From assembly GCA_037953625.1 (NCBI GenBank), contig CM075650.1, forward strand, positions 123,549,706 through 123,613,705: a DNA stretch of 64,000 bases, read 5' to 3'. This document shows, piece after piece, positions 35,701-44,155 of this stretch. Origin of the DNA: Crotalaria pallida. Taxonomy: Eukaryota; Streptophyta; Magnoliopsida; Fabales; Fabaceae. The position numbers were made by a program, and so were the translations under genes. Within the stretch, counting starts at the first letter, position 1; each line of letters begins with the position of its first letter. Below the pieces are notes generated by a model. The model had not been told where the DNA came from and did no database searches. It saw nothing but the letters and a program-made list of their open reading frames with translations.

Positions 35701-38700
35701 GCAAGGAGTAAAATATAAAAAAGAAATTAAATGAGAGAATTACAATCTATGTACAATAGCATAAAAATAAAAAGCACAATTTTTTTAATATATATATAAA
35801 TAACAGTGCTAATGCATAAAACTAAGAAGCATAAAAAATTAAATAAGAGTATTACTTTTTTATAAACTGGTGCATAAATTTAACATTATTAAAATTAAAA
35901 AAAATTTAATAAAAATAAAGCTATAAAAATTTACCTCAAAAAATATACCGGATATTTCTGTAGAAAGATGATTGACAAAAAAATAAATATATAAAAAATA
36001 TATATTAAAGGATGATATGTATGTTGGAATGTTGGGAGACCGGGGGGAGACAGGCGGGACACGTGGCGCAACCAGGTGGGTTGAGTCACTCCGGTTGACG
36101 CAACAGGTTAAGTCAACCGGAGTGACTCAACACACCTGGTTGCGCCACGTGTCTTTAGAAGAAGTCATCTCACATGACTTGTTTGACTTGGGGATTTTGA
36201 CTTTGACTGTCCCATTTTTGGAAATAGTTTGGTTGATTACCCCATGTTACGTAAATAGTTTCAAAACAACCATTTTTCGTAAATTGTTTGCAAAACTACC
36301 CTATTTAAGTAAAAAAGCCAATTTCTTATACTATAAAACTAAATAGCATGCACCAAATTTGTGCAACTCTTTTCCAGTGAGAAAAGAATCTACACTTTAA
36401 AAAAGAACGGAGTAAACTGAAAAGTAATCTACCGTCCAAGACCCAAAAAAAAAAAAAAAAGAAAAAAAGAAAAGAAAAGAAAAGAAAAGAAAGAAGAGAG
36501 AGAGAGAGAGAGAGAAAAAAAAAAAAAAGGTAATCTACCACGTCTCGTAGATACACCTCCATGCACTCAACGTAAAGAAGTTATCGTATGATGGCCAGCA
36601 CAAAGGTGTCTTTAATCAATAATCCAAGATGCAAATTTAATTGGCTTTTTTTTAAGATTTTAGTCTTTGAATTTATGTGTTTTATTGAAATTGATTTGTG
36701 AATATTTTTTCAATATTTTGAATTCTTGAACTTTACTTTACTTGAATTTTTGGAAATGATCATCTCGTTATTTAAATGATGATATGGTCAACGGCATGTC
36801 GCGTCATTTTTCAACATTGACAAGTGACATGTTAGGTAACATTACATGACACTATATCATATTTTTTATCAAAAAAATCAATTCTCTTAAAAATTATTAA
36901 AAGAATCAATTTTCTTTAAAAAAAATACGGTTTTGAACTATATTTAAGTAATTTTTTTTTCAATTTAAAAAATCTACGTGACATCATGTGACACGTTACC
37001 TTTCGACGTAACAAATGTAATGATGCATGTCGCTATCCATATCATCACTTAAATGACGAAATGATTATTTCCATAAATTTGAACAAAGTTCATCAAGACC
37101 CAAAGTATTGAAAAAAAGGTTCGAAGACCAATTAAAAAAATACGTAAATTCAGGGACTAAAAACTTAAATAAGCCGATTTAATTTGTATCTGGGAATATG
37201 TGTAGGTGAACTTCCAAACTCAAATTCATAACTTGTTTGGAAATGATTAAATTTTATTGGGGATAAAAGATACTAGTAATTGTGATAAATTAGAAATATT
37301 TGGGAAAATTGATTAAATTATAAATAATTTTATTAACCTCAACTTTTAAGATTGAGGATAAATATCTAAAAGTGACCAGATGTATTTTCTTTTAAAAAAT
37401 AAAACTATAAGACTTTTTATTTCTTAGATACATCAATGCCCATGAAACATGCATATTCATTTTTAGGTATTTATCGTAAACTCGTAGAATTAATGTTAAG
37501 AAAAGTCAAATATAAAGGCTTTTTCACAGTAAGGAATTTTTTTTTTAACATAAGCTGAATTTCCAGTATTTATTTTCCAAAACCTTTTTTAGACATGTAA
37601 TTATTTCATATTTATAATAAATAACATATTCCAATTTTTTTTTATACCTTATATGTTCTTCTTATATGTCACTTTTAACTAGGGATGGCAATTGGACCCG
37701 GACCCGCGGGTAATACCCGCAATGGGTCCGGGTCTGGGTCCAAAAAAGAGACCCGTGGGTTTAAAGAATGGACCCGTTTGGGTACCCGCTTTGAACGAGT
37801 CTGGGTCCGGGTCAGAGATATTCAGACTCGTGGGTACCTGGACCCGTTCATATTTACATATATGCATTATATATATATATATAATTTATTATGTTTGTGT
37901 TTAACGAGAGAATTCTTTGATGTCTGCGAGTGTTTAATGGTGGTAGGGATTAATATCAAGTGGAGTGTGTAATAATGTATTAAGGATCCCTCGATCTATA
38001 AAAAAAACATAGAAATTAATTTAAAAAATATTTTTTTTTAAAAAAAATTGCCAATGGGTACCCGCAAAACCCGTCTGAGTACCCGAAGACCCGCCTACCC
38101 ATTATGCAGCGGGTACCCGGACGGGTCCGGGTGGGTCCGGATCCAGTAATTGAAAAACGGGTCCGGGTCCGGGTACCCCATTTCCCGGATCCACCCGGAC
38201 CCATTGCCATCCCTACTTTTAACTAATTTACACATATTAAAAAAAATAGTTATAATTAGCTATAACTCACAAATTTATCATAAAATATATTAACATTCCT
38301 AAATTATCCCTATTTTAAATTTCACCAACTGCACTTATTCATCTCACTACTTTAATTATTATCCTGTATATCACCTTAAACAACCGAACAATATAGAAAA
38401 TGCCACTAATAACATAGAAAATGCCGAAAGGCTAATTGAAATATGAGGATATAATTAAATATATAATACAATAATGAAAGATATATCTGGTATACGTTTT
38501 TTAACCTACATTACTTAAATATTATGAAGTGACTATAATAAGGGATAACAAGGCTTTTCAAATTACGACTTCGATGAGTTTTCGTCCGACGCCTGCCGAA
38601 CTGACGGTGATGTATGGGGTGTGGGTAACGACAGGTTATGTGGTAATCTTGTGAAGGAACTTGTTAATTTCCCATTAACAGACTTATAACAAGGGAAGCA

Positions 38701-39461
38701 AATACTATTGAAATGAACCATGTTATCTTAAAAATATTTTTTAAGCTAATCCATCTAACATAAATTTTTTTTTTCACCTTTGTTTGACACTTGACTGAAG
38801 CTTACAGGGTTGAGTGAAAAATTAATTAGAAGCTAATACACTAATACACTAATTATTTGAATTAAAACTGTTGATAAATTATACTCTAAGCTAGTTCATA
38901 AGCTATCTTAGCCAGTTGTCAAATACGAGCTTATAACTTTGTAACTTAATGAAACAAACTCTTTTATCAAATTATAAGCCAATTAATTGTATTACCCAAC
39001 ACACTTAAATTATAATCATTGTAAAAAATAATTTACACTACATATGTTAGAGTCTCATGTTGAGTAGTTTAAGAAGTTCAATATGGTACTTAATTAAGTT
39101 ATAAGACTCTCCTACCTAATGAACTAGTTTTTTGGATTAGTTGGGTTATCTTCACGTGCTTAGGTTCTAACAACATACATATAAGATATAACCAATTACT
39201 AATGTAATCTTTTCTCAAATAATCCAAACACACTATAGACTAAAACAACTTGAAGCTAGCAGGGAAGTGTTTCGTTACCGTATAGCCTAGGAGAAAAGGT
39301 GCTGCTGTAATGGAGGCGGAACTGTGGAGAGCAAGAACGGTTTTGTGAATGGCAATCTTGGACAGAGGCTGCTCTCCAAATCCCTTCATGTGATCTTGAG
39401 CAAAAACTATGCTCAAGTTGGTGAAGCACAATATCAACCAAATCATTTTTAATCTTTCCAT
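26728..39461 (-). CDS. Purple acid phosphatase, PAP1/PAP27 type (12 exons, 619 aa)
   Basis: Metallophosphatase of the long plant PAP group, secreted or apoplastic by its signal peptide. Exons in transcript order: 39279-39461, 33977-34068, 30061-30136, 29844-29966, 29539-29631, 29094-29223, 28490-28571, 28264-28396, 27870-28075, 27644-27769, 27173-27482 and 26728-27033. Summed coding length is 1860 nt with no frame breaks, and all introns read GT-AG. Residues 1-21 form a hydrophobic leader (MERLKMIWLILCFTN..). An N-terminal FN3-like region precedes the catalytic domain. All seven metal ligands of the PAP fold can be placed: D301 (GDMGK), D342 and Y345 (GDLPY), N375 (GNHE), H464 (SAHRPLAY), H506 and H508 (GHVHNYER). 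The substrate-pocket segment after H464 differs from classical PAPs; relatives are often labelled probable inactive. The exon 8 donor (AAG|GTGGTA) is the least certain. Introns 1 and 2 are swollen by transposons. Confidence 0.92.
31107..31837. mobile_element. Inverted-repeat element with exon-like segment, copy 2
   Basis: Counterpart of 6937-7689 inside intron 2 of the full PAP gene. The arms and enclosed open frame are conserved, with a few substitutions and an indel of about 20 bp. Confidence 0.5.
31340..31458 (-). CDS. Candidate alternative first exon, copy 2
   Basis: Same 119-nt exon as 7192-7310: ATG at 31458, hydrophobic segment, and GTAACT donor after 31340. It ends in phase 2 and is compatible with PAP exon 3 at 30136. 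In the intact gene it would be an intronic alternative start that replaces the signal peptide and exon 2. Use is unproven. Confidence 0.28.
31944..32229. mobile_element. MITE-like element, cut by the duplication in copy 1
   Basis: Starts near CATTCGTTCCTTATTATCTGTC and ends near AGAAACGGAGGAAGTA, the CTCCCTCCGT-type termini common to plant Stowaway-like MITEs (here weakly conserved). The copy-1 duplication ends inside this element at the position equivalent to 32053. Confidence 0.5.
32887..33183. mobile_element. Stowaway-like MITE
   Basis: Left end TACTCTCTCCCTTTCAATTTAAGTG and right end CACTTAAAGTGAAACGGAGGGAGTA are inverted repeats of the familiar CTCCCTCCGTTTCA type, with TA at both borders. 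Its length of about 300 bp and lack of coding sequence fit a MITE. Confidence 0.7.
33206..33480. mobile_element. Stowaway-like MITE, second family
   Basis: Begins CTCCGTCTCTGATTATAAGACC and ends GGTCTTATAATTAGGGATGGA, an inverted pair. A relative with TATATATAAGACCATTT...GTCTTATATATAGGGATGG lies at 48530-48797, so the family is present at least twice in this window. Confidence 0.7.
34069..34634. other. PAP intron 1, 3' part
   Basis: AT-rich intronic sequence between exon 2 and the MULE element. No gene or clear repeat was recognised. Confidence 0.6.
34635..36319. mobile_element. Non-autonomous MULE-type element, 1.69 kb, perfect 9-bp target duplication
   Basis: Inverted terminal repeats of about 280 bp (34635-34915 and 36040-36319) flank an AT-rich core. 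The ends read GACTTTTTTATCTAAGTGGGG and CCCTATTTAAGTAAAAAAGCC. The flanks are the perfect direct repeat AATTTCTTA at 34626-34634 and 36320-36328, the 9-bp duplication expected of Mutator-like elements. No transposase is encoded. Each terminal repeat contains its own 40-bp-arm palindrome. The insertion lies in PAP intron 1. Confidence 0.88.
34802..34899. repeat. Long palindrome inside the MULE terminal repeat (left)
   Basis: Arms of about 42 bp separated by about 12 bp. Each arm carries ACACGTGGCGC and GTTGAGTCACTCC, that is an ABRE/G-box-like ACACGTGGC and a GCN4/AP-1-like TGAGTCA in opposite orientations. The mirror copy is at about 36057-36155. Confidence 0.8.
36320..36642. other. Intron 1 stretch with poly-purine run
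   Basis: Contains an A-rich then AAAAGAAAAG then (GA)n run at about 36446-36527. No gene is seen. Confidence 0.6.
36643..37175. mobile_element. MULE-type MITE, 533 bp
   Basis: Inverted ends GGCTTTTTTTTAAGATTTTAG and CTAAAAACTTAAATAAGCC. The flanks AATTTAATT (36634-36642) and GATTTAATT (37176-37184) agree at 8 of 9 positions, consistent with a decayed 9-bp target duplication. Non-coding. Confidence 0.75.
37680..38215. mobile_element. hAT-type MITE, 536 bp, 8-bp target duplication
   Basis: Starts TAGGGATGGCAATTGG and ends CCATTGCCATCCCTA, with perfect 8-bp direct repeats CTTTTAAC at 37672-37679 and 38216-38223. The subterminal parts are rich in GGGTCCGGGT / ACCCGGACCC words, in inverted arrangement, around an AT-rich core. 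The TAGGGATGGCAAT ends and 8-bp duplication identify the hAT superfamily. Confidence 0.88.
38224..39278. other. PAP intron 1, 5' part
   Basis: AT-rich intronic sequence downstream of exon 1. Nothing beyond scattered short repeats was recognised. Confidence 0.6.
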
Positions 39462-39628
39462 AGTATGAACGAAAAGTTATGTGGCTCAATAGGGAGTTTG
39501 GACGTCACGAATCACTGGACTGGGAATTTTTTTTTCCTCAGATTGAGGAGCAGAACAAAAGATCCATGCTATTATTCTTACAATTATTTTCTAAACAACT
39601 TATGTGTCTACTTCCCTGAGCTCAGGCA

Positions 39629-39636
39629 TATTTATA
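39629..39636 (-). promoter_or_regulatory. Likely TATA box of the PAP gene
   Basis: TATAAATA is read on the minus strand (within CTATAAATATG), 168-175 bp upstream of the PAP ATG at 39461. It is the only clear TATA element between the ATG and the retrotransposon. The Tat-type LTR begins about 45 bp further upstream. Confidence 0.6.
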
Positions 39637-39681
39637 GAAGATAAGCAATGAGTGGCTTTTGAGTCTTAGACTAGCCATGTT

Positions 39682-40262
39682 TGTGGTGGACCTGGCTAGG
39701 CCGAGCTCCCCATAAACCCCGCTAAAAGCTCAAGGACCTAACAAAGGACCCACTGAACGCTTGGCCGAGCTCAGGGCTCAACGGCCGAACAAGCGCCAGA
39801 TACGGGCCGACCTCATGCCTCTGATCAGGTCCGATCTCCGTACGTCTTCCCAGGTCCGACATCACCCCAAAGATTCCGACACCAAGGACATGATGACATC
39901 CCCCAGCCTTATCTGCAAGGACAGCTCACCCCATCCTTATCCGCAAGGACAGCTCACCCCATCCTTATCCGCAAGGACAACGCACCGCTCCTAGCTCATT
40001 ACAGGCTGGCCCTACTTGGGCCCCAAGTTGGCCCATTAGGGCAACCAGCTCCCCCTATAAGTAGCTCAATACTACATGGGGCAAAGGTACGTCCTCTTAC
40101 CCTAATCGCCACCCTCACATACCAGTGATTAGGGTATCTCTTTGGCTTCCCCTTTTGGCCACTAGAGGACTCCCAACAAACATCACACATAAACCCTAGG
40201 CAGAGTCTCCTCTAAGGTAGATTCCCCCTCCTTAGAGGCTCTCCTCGCCCTAGGACATCACA
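39682..40262 (+). repeat. Left LTR of the Tat-type element (581 bp)
   Basis: TGTGGTGGACCTGG...TAGGACATCACA. It contains a CCTATAAGTAG TATA-like box near 40052 and three tandem copies of a 27-bp unit (CTTATCCGCAAGGACAGCTC type) near 39907-39980; the right LTR has two. The 27-bp length difference between the LTRs is accounted for by this one unit. Confidence 0.92.
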
Positions 40263-40263
40263 T

Positions 40264-40279
40264 TGGCGCCGTCTGTGGG
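40264..40279 (+). other. Primer binding site
   Basis: TGGCGCCGTCTGTGGG follows one base after the left LTR. This is a common primer site of plant gypsy elements, of the TGGCGCC type. Confidence 0.8.
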
Positions 40280-40313
40280 AAAAGATAAACATCAGCCCCA
40301 CCAAGAATCTACC

Positions 40314-43076
40314 ATGTCTGACGTTCCAACAGCTCAAAGGAGAGGAAGAGGGCGTCCCAGGAAGGCACGGACTCCGGAGGACCTACGAGAGCATCTTGAA
40401 GCCAACAGGGCAGCAAGGCCGTCACCACCTCCGCCACCGCCCCCTCCGCCGCCTCCCCCTCCTCCTCCCCCACCACCTCCCCCACCGCCACCTCCTCCCC
40501 CAGAGTTTACCCATACACACAGTGGGCCTTATACCATCCACACTGATACCACCAACCCAGCTCAGTACGACAGAGGAGGTCGGCGCGTGCAGCTACGTTC
40601 TGAGCTTGGTGAAACCAACACTGAACAGCACCGCCCCCGTGGCGAACGTGCTCAGTCTATCAGCACCACCCACCGCTCCCACTCACGTCACTCCTCCCTT
40701 TCACGAGATGCCGAACTCTTATCTCTAATGCGACAACAAATGAGAATAGTGGAGCAACAAGGAAAAGCTATCGCAGACCTACAACAAATAACCATGCACC
40801 GCCTTGCTGAACGAGTTATACCAGATCAGACCCCAGCCACAAATGAGCCAACACAACCTCTGACCATCCCAACAGACCAAGGTAACACTATACTCCCAAC
40901 CCAAAACTTGGCATCTCCACAACTGTTGACACCACAAATGGTTACAACACCCCTTACTACTCTCAATCAGTTACCTCAGACACCACCTTTTGATGACCAA
41001 CAAGCCGACCCCGACGATGTCCATCCAGGCCACCCCTTCACCCCAGCAGTCATGTCCTACCAGCCACCACCTGGGTACCTCGGGCCAACCAACATCGCTA
41101 GGTACAACGGCCTGACCGGCCCGCAGGAACACGTCCTCAATTATGAAGGCGCGATTAACTTTCATGGGGGAGGAGATCGGCTTAAGTGTCGGGCCTTCTC
41201 CATGACTCTCCAAGCTCCTGTCCTGCGTTGGTTTTCCACACTGCCAAGAAATTCCATCAATAACTGGAAAGAAATGAAGCAAGCATTCCTCAATAGGTAC
41301 ACCGCAAGTTGCATACAGCCAAGGTCGGATCACACCCTAGCAACAGTAACCCAGAAGCCAGATGAAACACTGCGTGCGTATTTGCACAGATTCCACACTG
41401 AATCCAGCTCGGTCCCTCACTTATCACCCGAGGTAGCCGTACTCCTCCTTACTCAAGGATTGCTCGAAGGAGGATTCAAGGATTCCTTGGTTGGAAGACC
41501 ACCGAGGGACATGGCCGAGCTGAGACAGCGGTCAAATAAGTACATTAACCTAGAAGAATTCACCAAAGGACAGACTAATAGAATGGAAAACAGCCAAGCT
41601 ACAGTTCAAAGTGCCCTTCCCCGAGGTCGCCCTCGAGGCAACAGGGACGAGAAAGGAGGAAGATCAGACCAAGGTGACCGAGGACGCTCCAACCCCGGAC
41701 ACCAAGAGGACCGTCGACGTCCCTACACCACCAAGTATGATGTGTACACCCCCCTAACAGTCCCGAGATCTCAAGTCTGGAGAGAGACTATGCAAACCGA
41801 CCTCAGGGGGGTAACTCGCCCCCCTTTCCTCAGGAATCAAAGTAATATCAGAGATAGGTCGAAATACTGTAATTTCCATGATGGGTATGGGCATCACACC
41901 GACCAATGCACTTGGCTTCGGGATGTGATCGAAGACATGATAAGGAAGGGAAAATTACAACAGTATGTAAGAGAAGCAGTAGAAAGGAAAGGTCGAAGAA
42001 GAACCCGCAACCCGGATAATGATAAAGGCAAAGCAAAAGCGGAGCCATCCCCCGAGAAGAGAGATGAGGAGCCACAACGAGTAAGCTTGGTCGCGATCCA
42101 AGACATGGATAAGTCACCAGAAAACCTACGGGTAGAAACTATCTCCGGAGGTTTCGCAGGTGGAGGAGAAATGAGAGCAGATAGGAAAAGGTACATCAAC
42201 CAAATCCTGGCAGTACACCACAAGCCCATTTACAAAAAGCCGTCTCGAGATATTCCCATCGTTTTCTCCGACCTGGATATGGAAGATGTTGTCCCTGATC
42301 ATAATGACCCCATGGTAATAACCGCGCTGATAGGAAATTTTGAAGTCGCCAGGGTTTTTGTCGATCAAGGGAGTTCGACCGACATTCTCTTCCTGCACAC
42401 TTTTCAAGCATTAAAACTCAGATCATCTGACCTCCTCAAGTTTGAAGGAAACCTCATCAGCTTTACAGGAGAAGCAATCCGCCCCCTCGGAGCTATCCAT
42501 CTCCCGATAACCCTAGGTAAGCAACCTTCAGCCCGGACGGAGATTATAAAATTCTTGGTAGTAAACTCTGATTCCCCATACAACGCCATTCTGGGACGAA
42601 CCTTCCTCCAAGCCTTTGGGGCGGTAGTTTCTACGGTCCACCTAGCAATGAAATTTGTTGGTTCAAACGACAAGGTCGTCACGGTAAAGGCCGATCAAGT
42701 AAAAGCCCGACTTTGCTATAATGCAAGTCTACGGGAAGGAAAAAGGAAACAGAAAGAATCCACTGATCCAACCTTGACCAAAGGACAAATCTTAGGCATC
42801 GAGGTCAGAAAAGAGAGTCCAGGACAGCGAGACGACAACGGTCCTACCGACCAAACCCGATCTGGGATCAACAGCTTTTTCATAATCAAAAAGCACCTCC
42901 TTCTCCTCCTACAAACTCGGCAGCCCCCAAGTGGCTTCAAGCTAGTTAAGTATCCCAGGCATTCCTCCTCGGTTCAGAAGAAGGCAGCTAAGAAGAAAAA
43001 AGCAGAAACAATCACTGGAGCAAAATGTCCTGATCCTGCAAGCGCGGAAGATCAGCGCTCCAAAAGTGAAACCTGA
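40314..43076 (+). CDS. Gag-protease polyprotein of the Tat-type element (920 aa)
   Basis: The ATG at 40314 (MSDVPTAQRRGRGRPRK) is chosen as the first methionine; the open frame extends upstream only through the primer site. Order of parts: basic N-terminus; a proline run of about 27 residues (about 38-64); a Q/T/P-rich linker; a retrotrans_gag domain (about 245-415, with LRWFSTLP and LNRYTAS); an Arg/Gly-rich stretch; a CNFHDGYGHHTDQC Cys/His motif (about 520). A retropepsin-like protease follows, with active-site loop FVDQGSSTDILF (about 683) and AILGRTFLQAFGA (about 755). The catalytic loop reads D-Q-G where D-(T/S)-G is usual. The frame is intact, so Gag could still be made. It ends without entering reverse transcriptase. 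Confidence 0.88.
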   Translation: MSDVPTAQRRGRGRPRKARTPEDLREHLEANRAARPSPPPPPPPPPPPPPPPPPPPPPPPPPPEFTHTHSGPYTIHTDTTNPAQYDRGGRRVQLRSELGETNTEQHRPRGERAQSISTTHRSHSRHSSLSRDAELLSLMRQQMRIVEQQGKAIADLQQITMHRLAERVIPDQTPATNEPTQPLTIPTDQGNTILPTQNLASPQLLTPQMVTTPLTTLNQLPQTPPFDDQQADPDDVHPGHPFTPAVMSYQPPPGYLGPTNIARYNGLTGPQEHVLNYEGAINFHGGGDRLKCRAFSMTLQAPVLRWFSTLPRNSINNWKEMKQAFLNRYTASCIQPRSDHTLATVTQKPDETLRAYLHRFHTESSSVPHLSPEVAVLLLTQGLLEGGFKDSLVGRPPRDMAELRQRSNKYINLEEFTKGQTNRMENSQATVQSALPRGRPRGNRDEKGGRSDQGDRGRSNPGHQEDRRRPYTTKYDVYTPLTVPRSQVWRETMQTDLRGVTRPPFLRNQSNIRDRSKYCNFHDGYGHHTDQCTWLRDVIEDMIRKGKLQQYVREAVERKGRRRTRNPDNDKGKAKAEPSPEKRDEEPQRVSLVAIQDMDKSPENLRVETISGGFAGGGEMRADRKRYINQILAVHHKPIYKKPSRDIPIVFSDLDMEDVVPDHNDPMVITALIGNFEVARVFVDQGSSTDILFLHTFQALKLRSSDLLKFEGNLISFTGEAIRPLGAIHLPITLGKQPSARTEIIKFLVVNSDSPYNAILGRTFLQAFGAVVSTVHLAMKFVGSNDKVVTVKADQVKARLCYNASLREGKRKQKESTDPTLTKGQILGIEVRKESPGQRDDNGPTDQTRSGINSFFIIKKHLLLLLQTRQPPSGFKLVKYPRHSSSVQKKAAKKKKAETITGAKCPDPASAEDQRSKSET

Positions 43077-44155
43077 GCCTCGGTCCCCGAAGGGTGTGAG
43101 CACGGTTCTAAGACAAGCAGACCCCAACAGAGGTGCTCACGAAGCACAGACTCTGGGACACTGTCTAGGGAGCCAAACTCAGTAAAGCCCTTAGATCACC
43201 ACCCTACTGAGAACCTACATCGCCTAAACAGGTTTACCTCAGAAGCAAGTCACGGTTACCAAAAAAGCTCTACTTAAATTCCTAATCAAAATGTTTGCCT
43301 GTCAGTTTAGGCTTTTTTCATGTTTGGCCAGCGTGCCTTTTCATTGTGAGATATCCACCTTTTTAAGTTCGGCCATAGCACCCTTTCATTGTGAGATATC
43401 CATCTTTCCAAGGTCGGCCAGAGTGCCACCACTATGAAATACCAAGTTTTTTTTTTCAAAAAGCAATGTATTATGACATCTAATCAATGAAATACAAACT
43501 TGCCCTTTACTCAAGTGCCACAGTTTTATATACGTACGTACTAGCTTCTCATTTAGCACTAGCCACCTAAATGTTGCATGGCGCTATGCACAGCCTACAT
43601 CTCCCAAAAGAGATCGGCTCATATGCACAATGTACAAGGGACACCCGATGATGTACAGCTTGCAGTGAAATGTTTTTACATCACTTCACTCAGCAACCTC
43701 TTCCACATCGGGGTAGAGGACACCCACCTCGGCCAAGACGGAATGTTCCGAGTTCCCTACCATATGCCCTTATATACAGCACCTCTTTCCAGAGGAAACC
43801 TTATAAGATTACTGCACTTACTGAGTAACCCGATCTAAACCTTAAAACGATCATGGATGACTTGGGTGTGAGAAAGCTTCATAGACCAAGGCCCTTAATA
43901 ATTCGTTATACGTCACAAGTTAAACTTAATACTTGCGTAAACAACGATGTAAAACCACGCAACAGATCTCACTATCTCGCGTTGCCTAAAAACTTTTTCA
44001 ACATATGCAACAAGTGACAAAATATGCAACAAGTTAAGCAAAATATGAACTTGCATTAAGTTAAAGACAAACTGTTATCAGATGACAGTCAGCATATCCA
44101 ACAAAGTTATTACAAAGTAAAAGCATGCTGCCCAGCATAAGGGACTTACGCCATG
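43077..44155. other. Tat-type element spacer where pol is missing
   Basis: About 1.1 kb without RT, RNase H or integrase motifs in any frame. At 43310-43440 there are about three copies of a unit of roughly 60 bp (CGGCCA...GTGCC..CATTGTGAGATATCCA). The rest is unremarkable non-coding sequence that presumably includes the 3' UTRs of the sense gag and the antisense gene. Confidence 0.7.

Noticed and set aside
36326..36562. Leu/Phe-rich minus-strand frame in PAP intron 1
   Set aside because: Translation of an (A)n/(GA)n low-complexity run.
40396..40728. 110-codon His/Pro-rich frame in the Gag N-terminus
   Set aside because: Out-of-frame shadow of the CCN repeat that encodes the proline run in Gag.
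43578..43838. 86-codon plus-strand frame in the Tat-type element spacer
   Set aside because: Short, with no recognisable domain, and in a region where pol is deleted; most likely chance.
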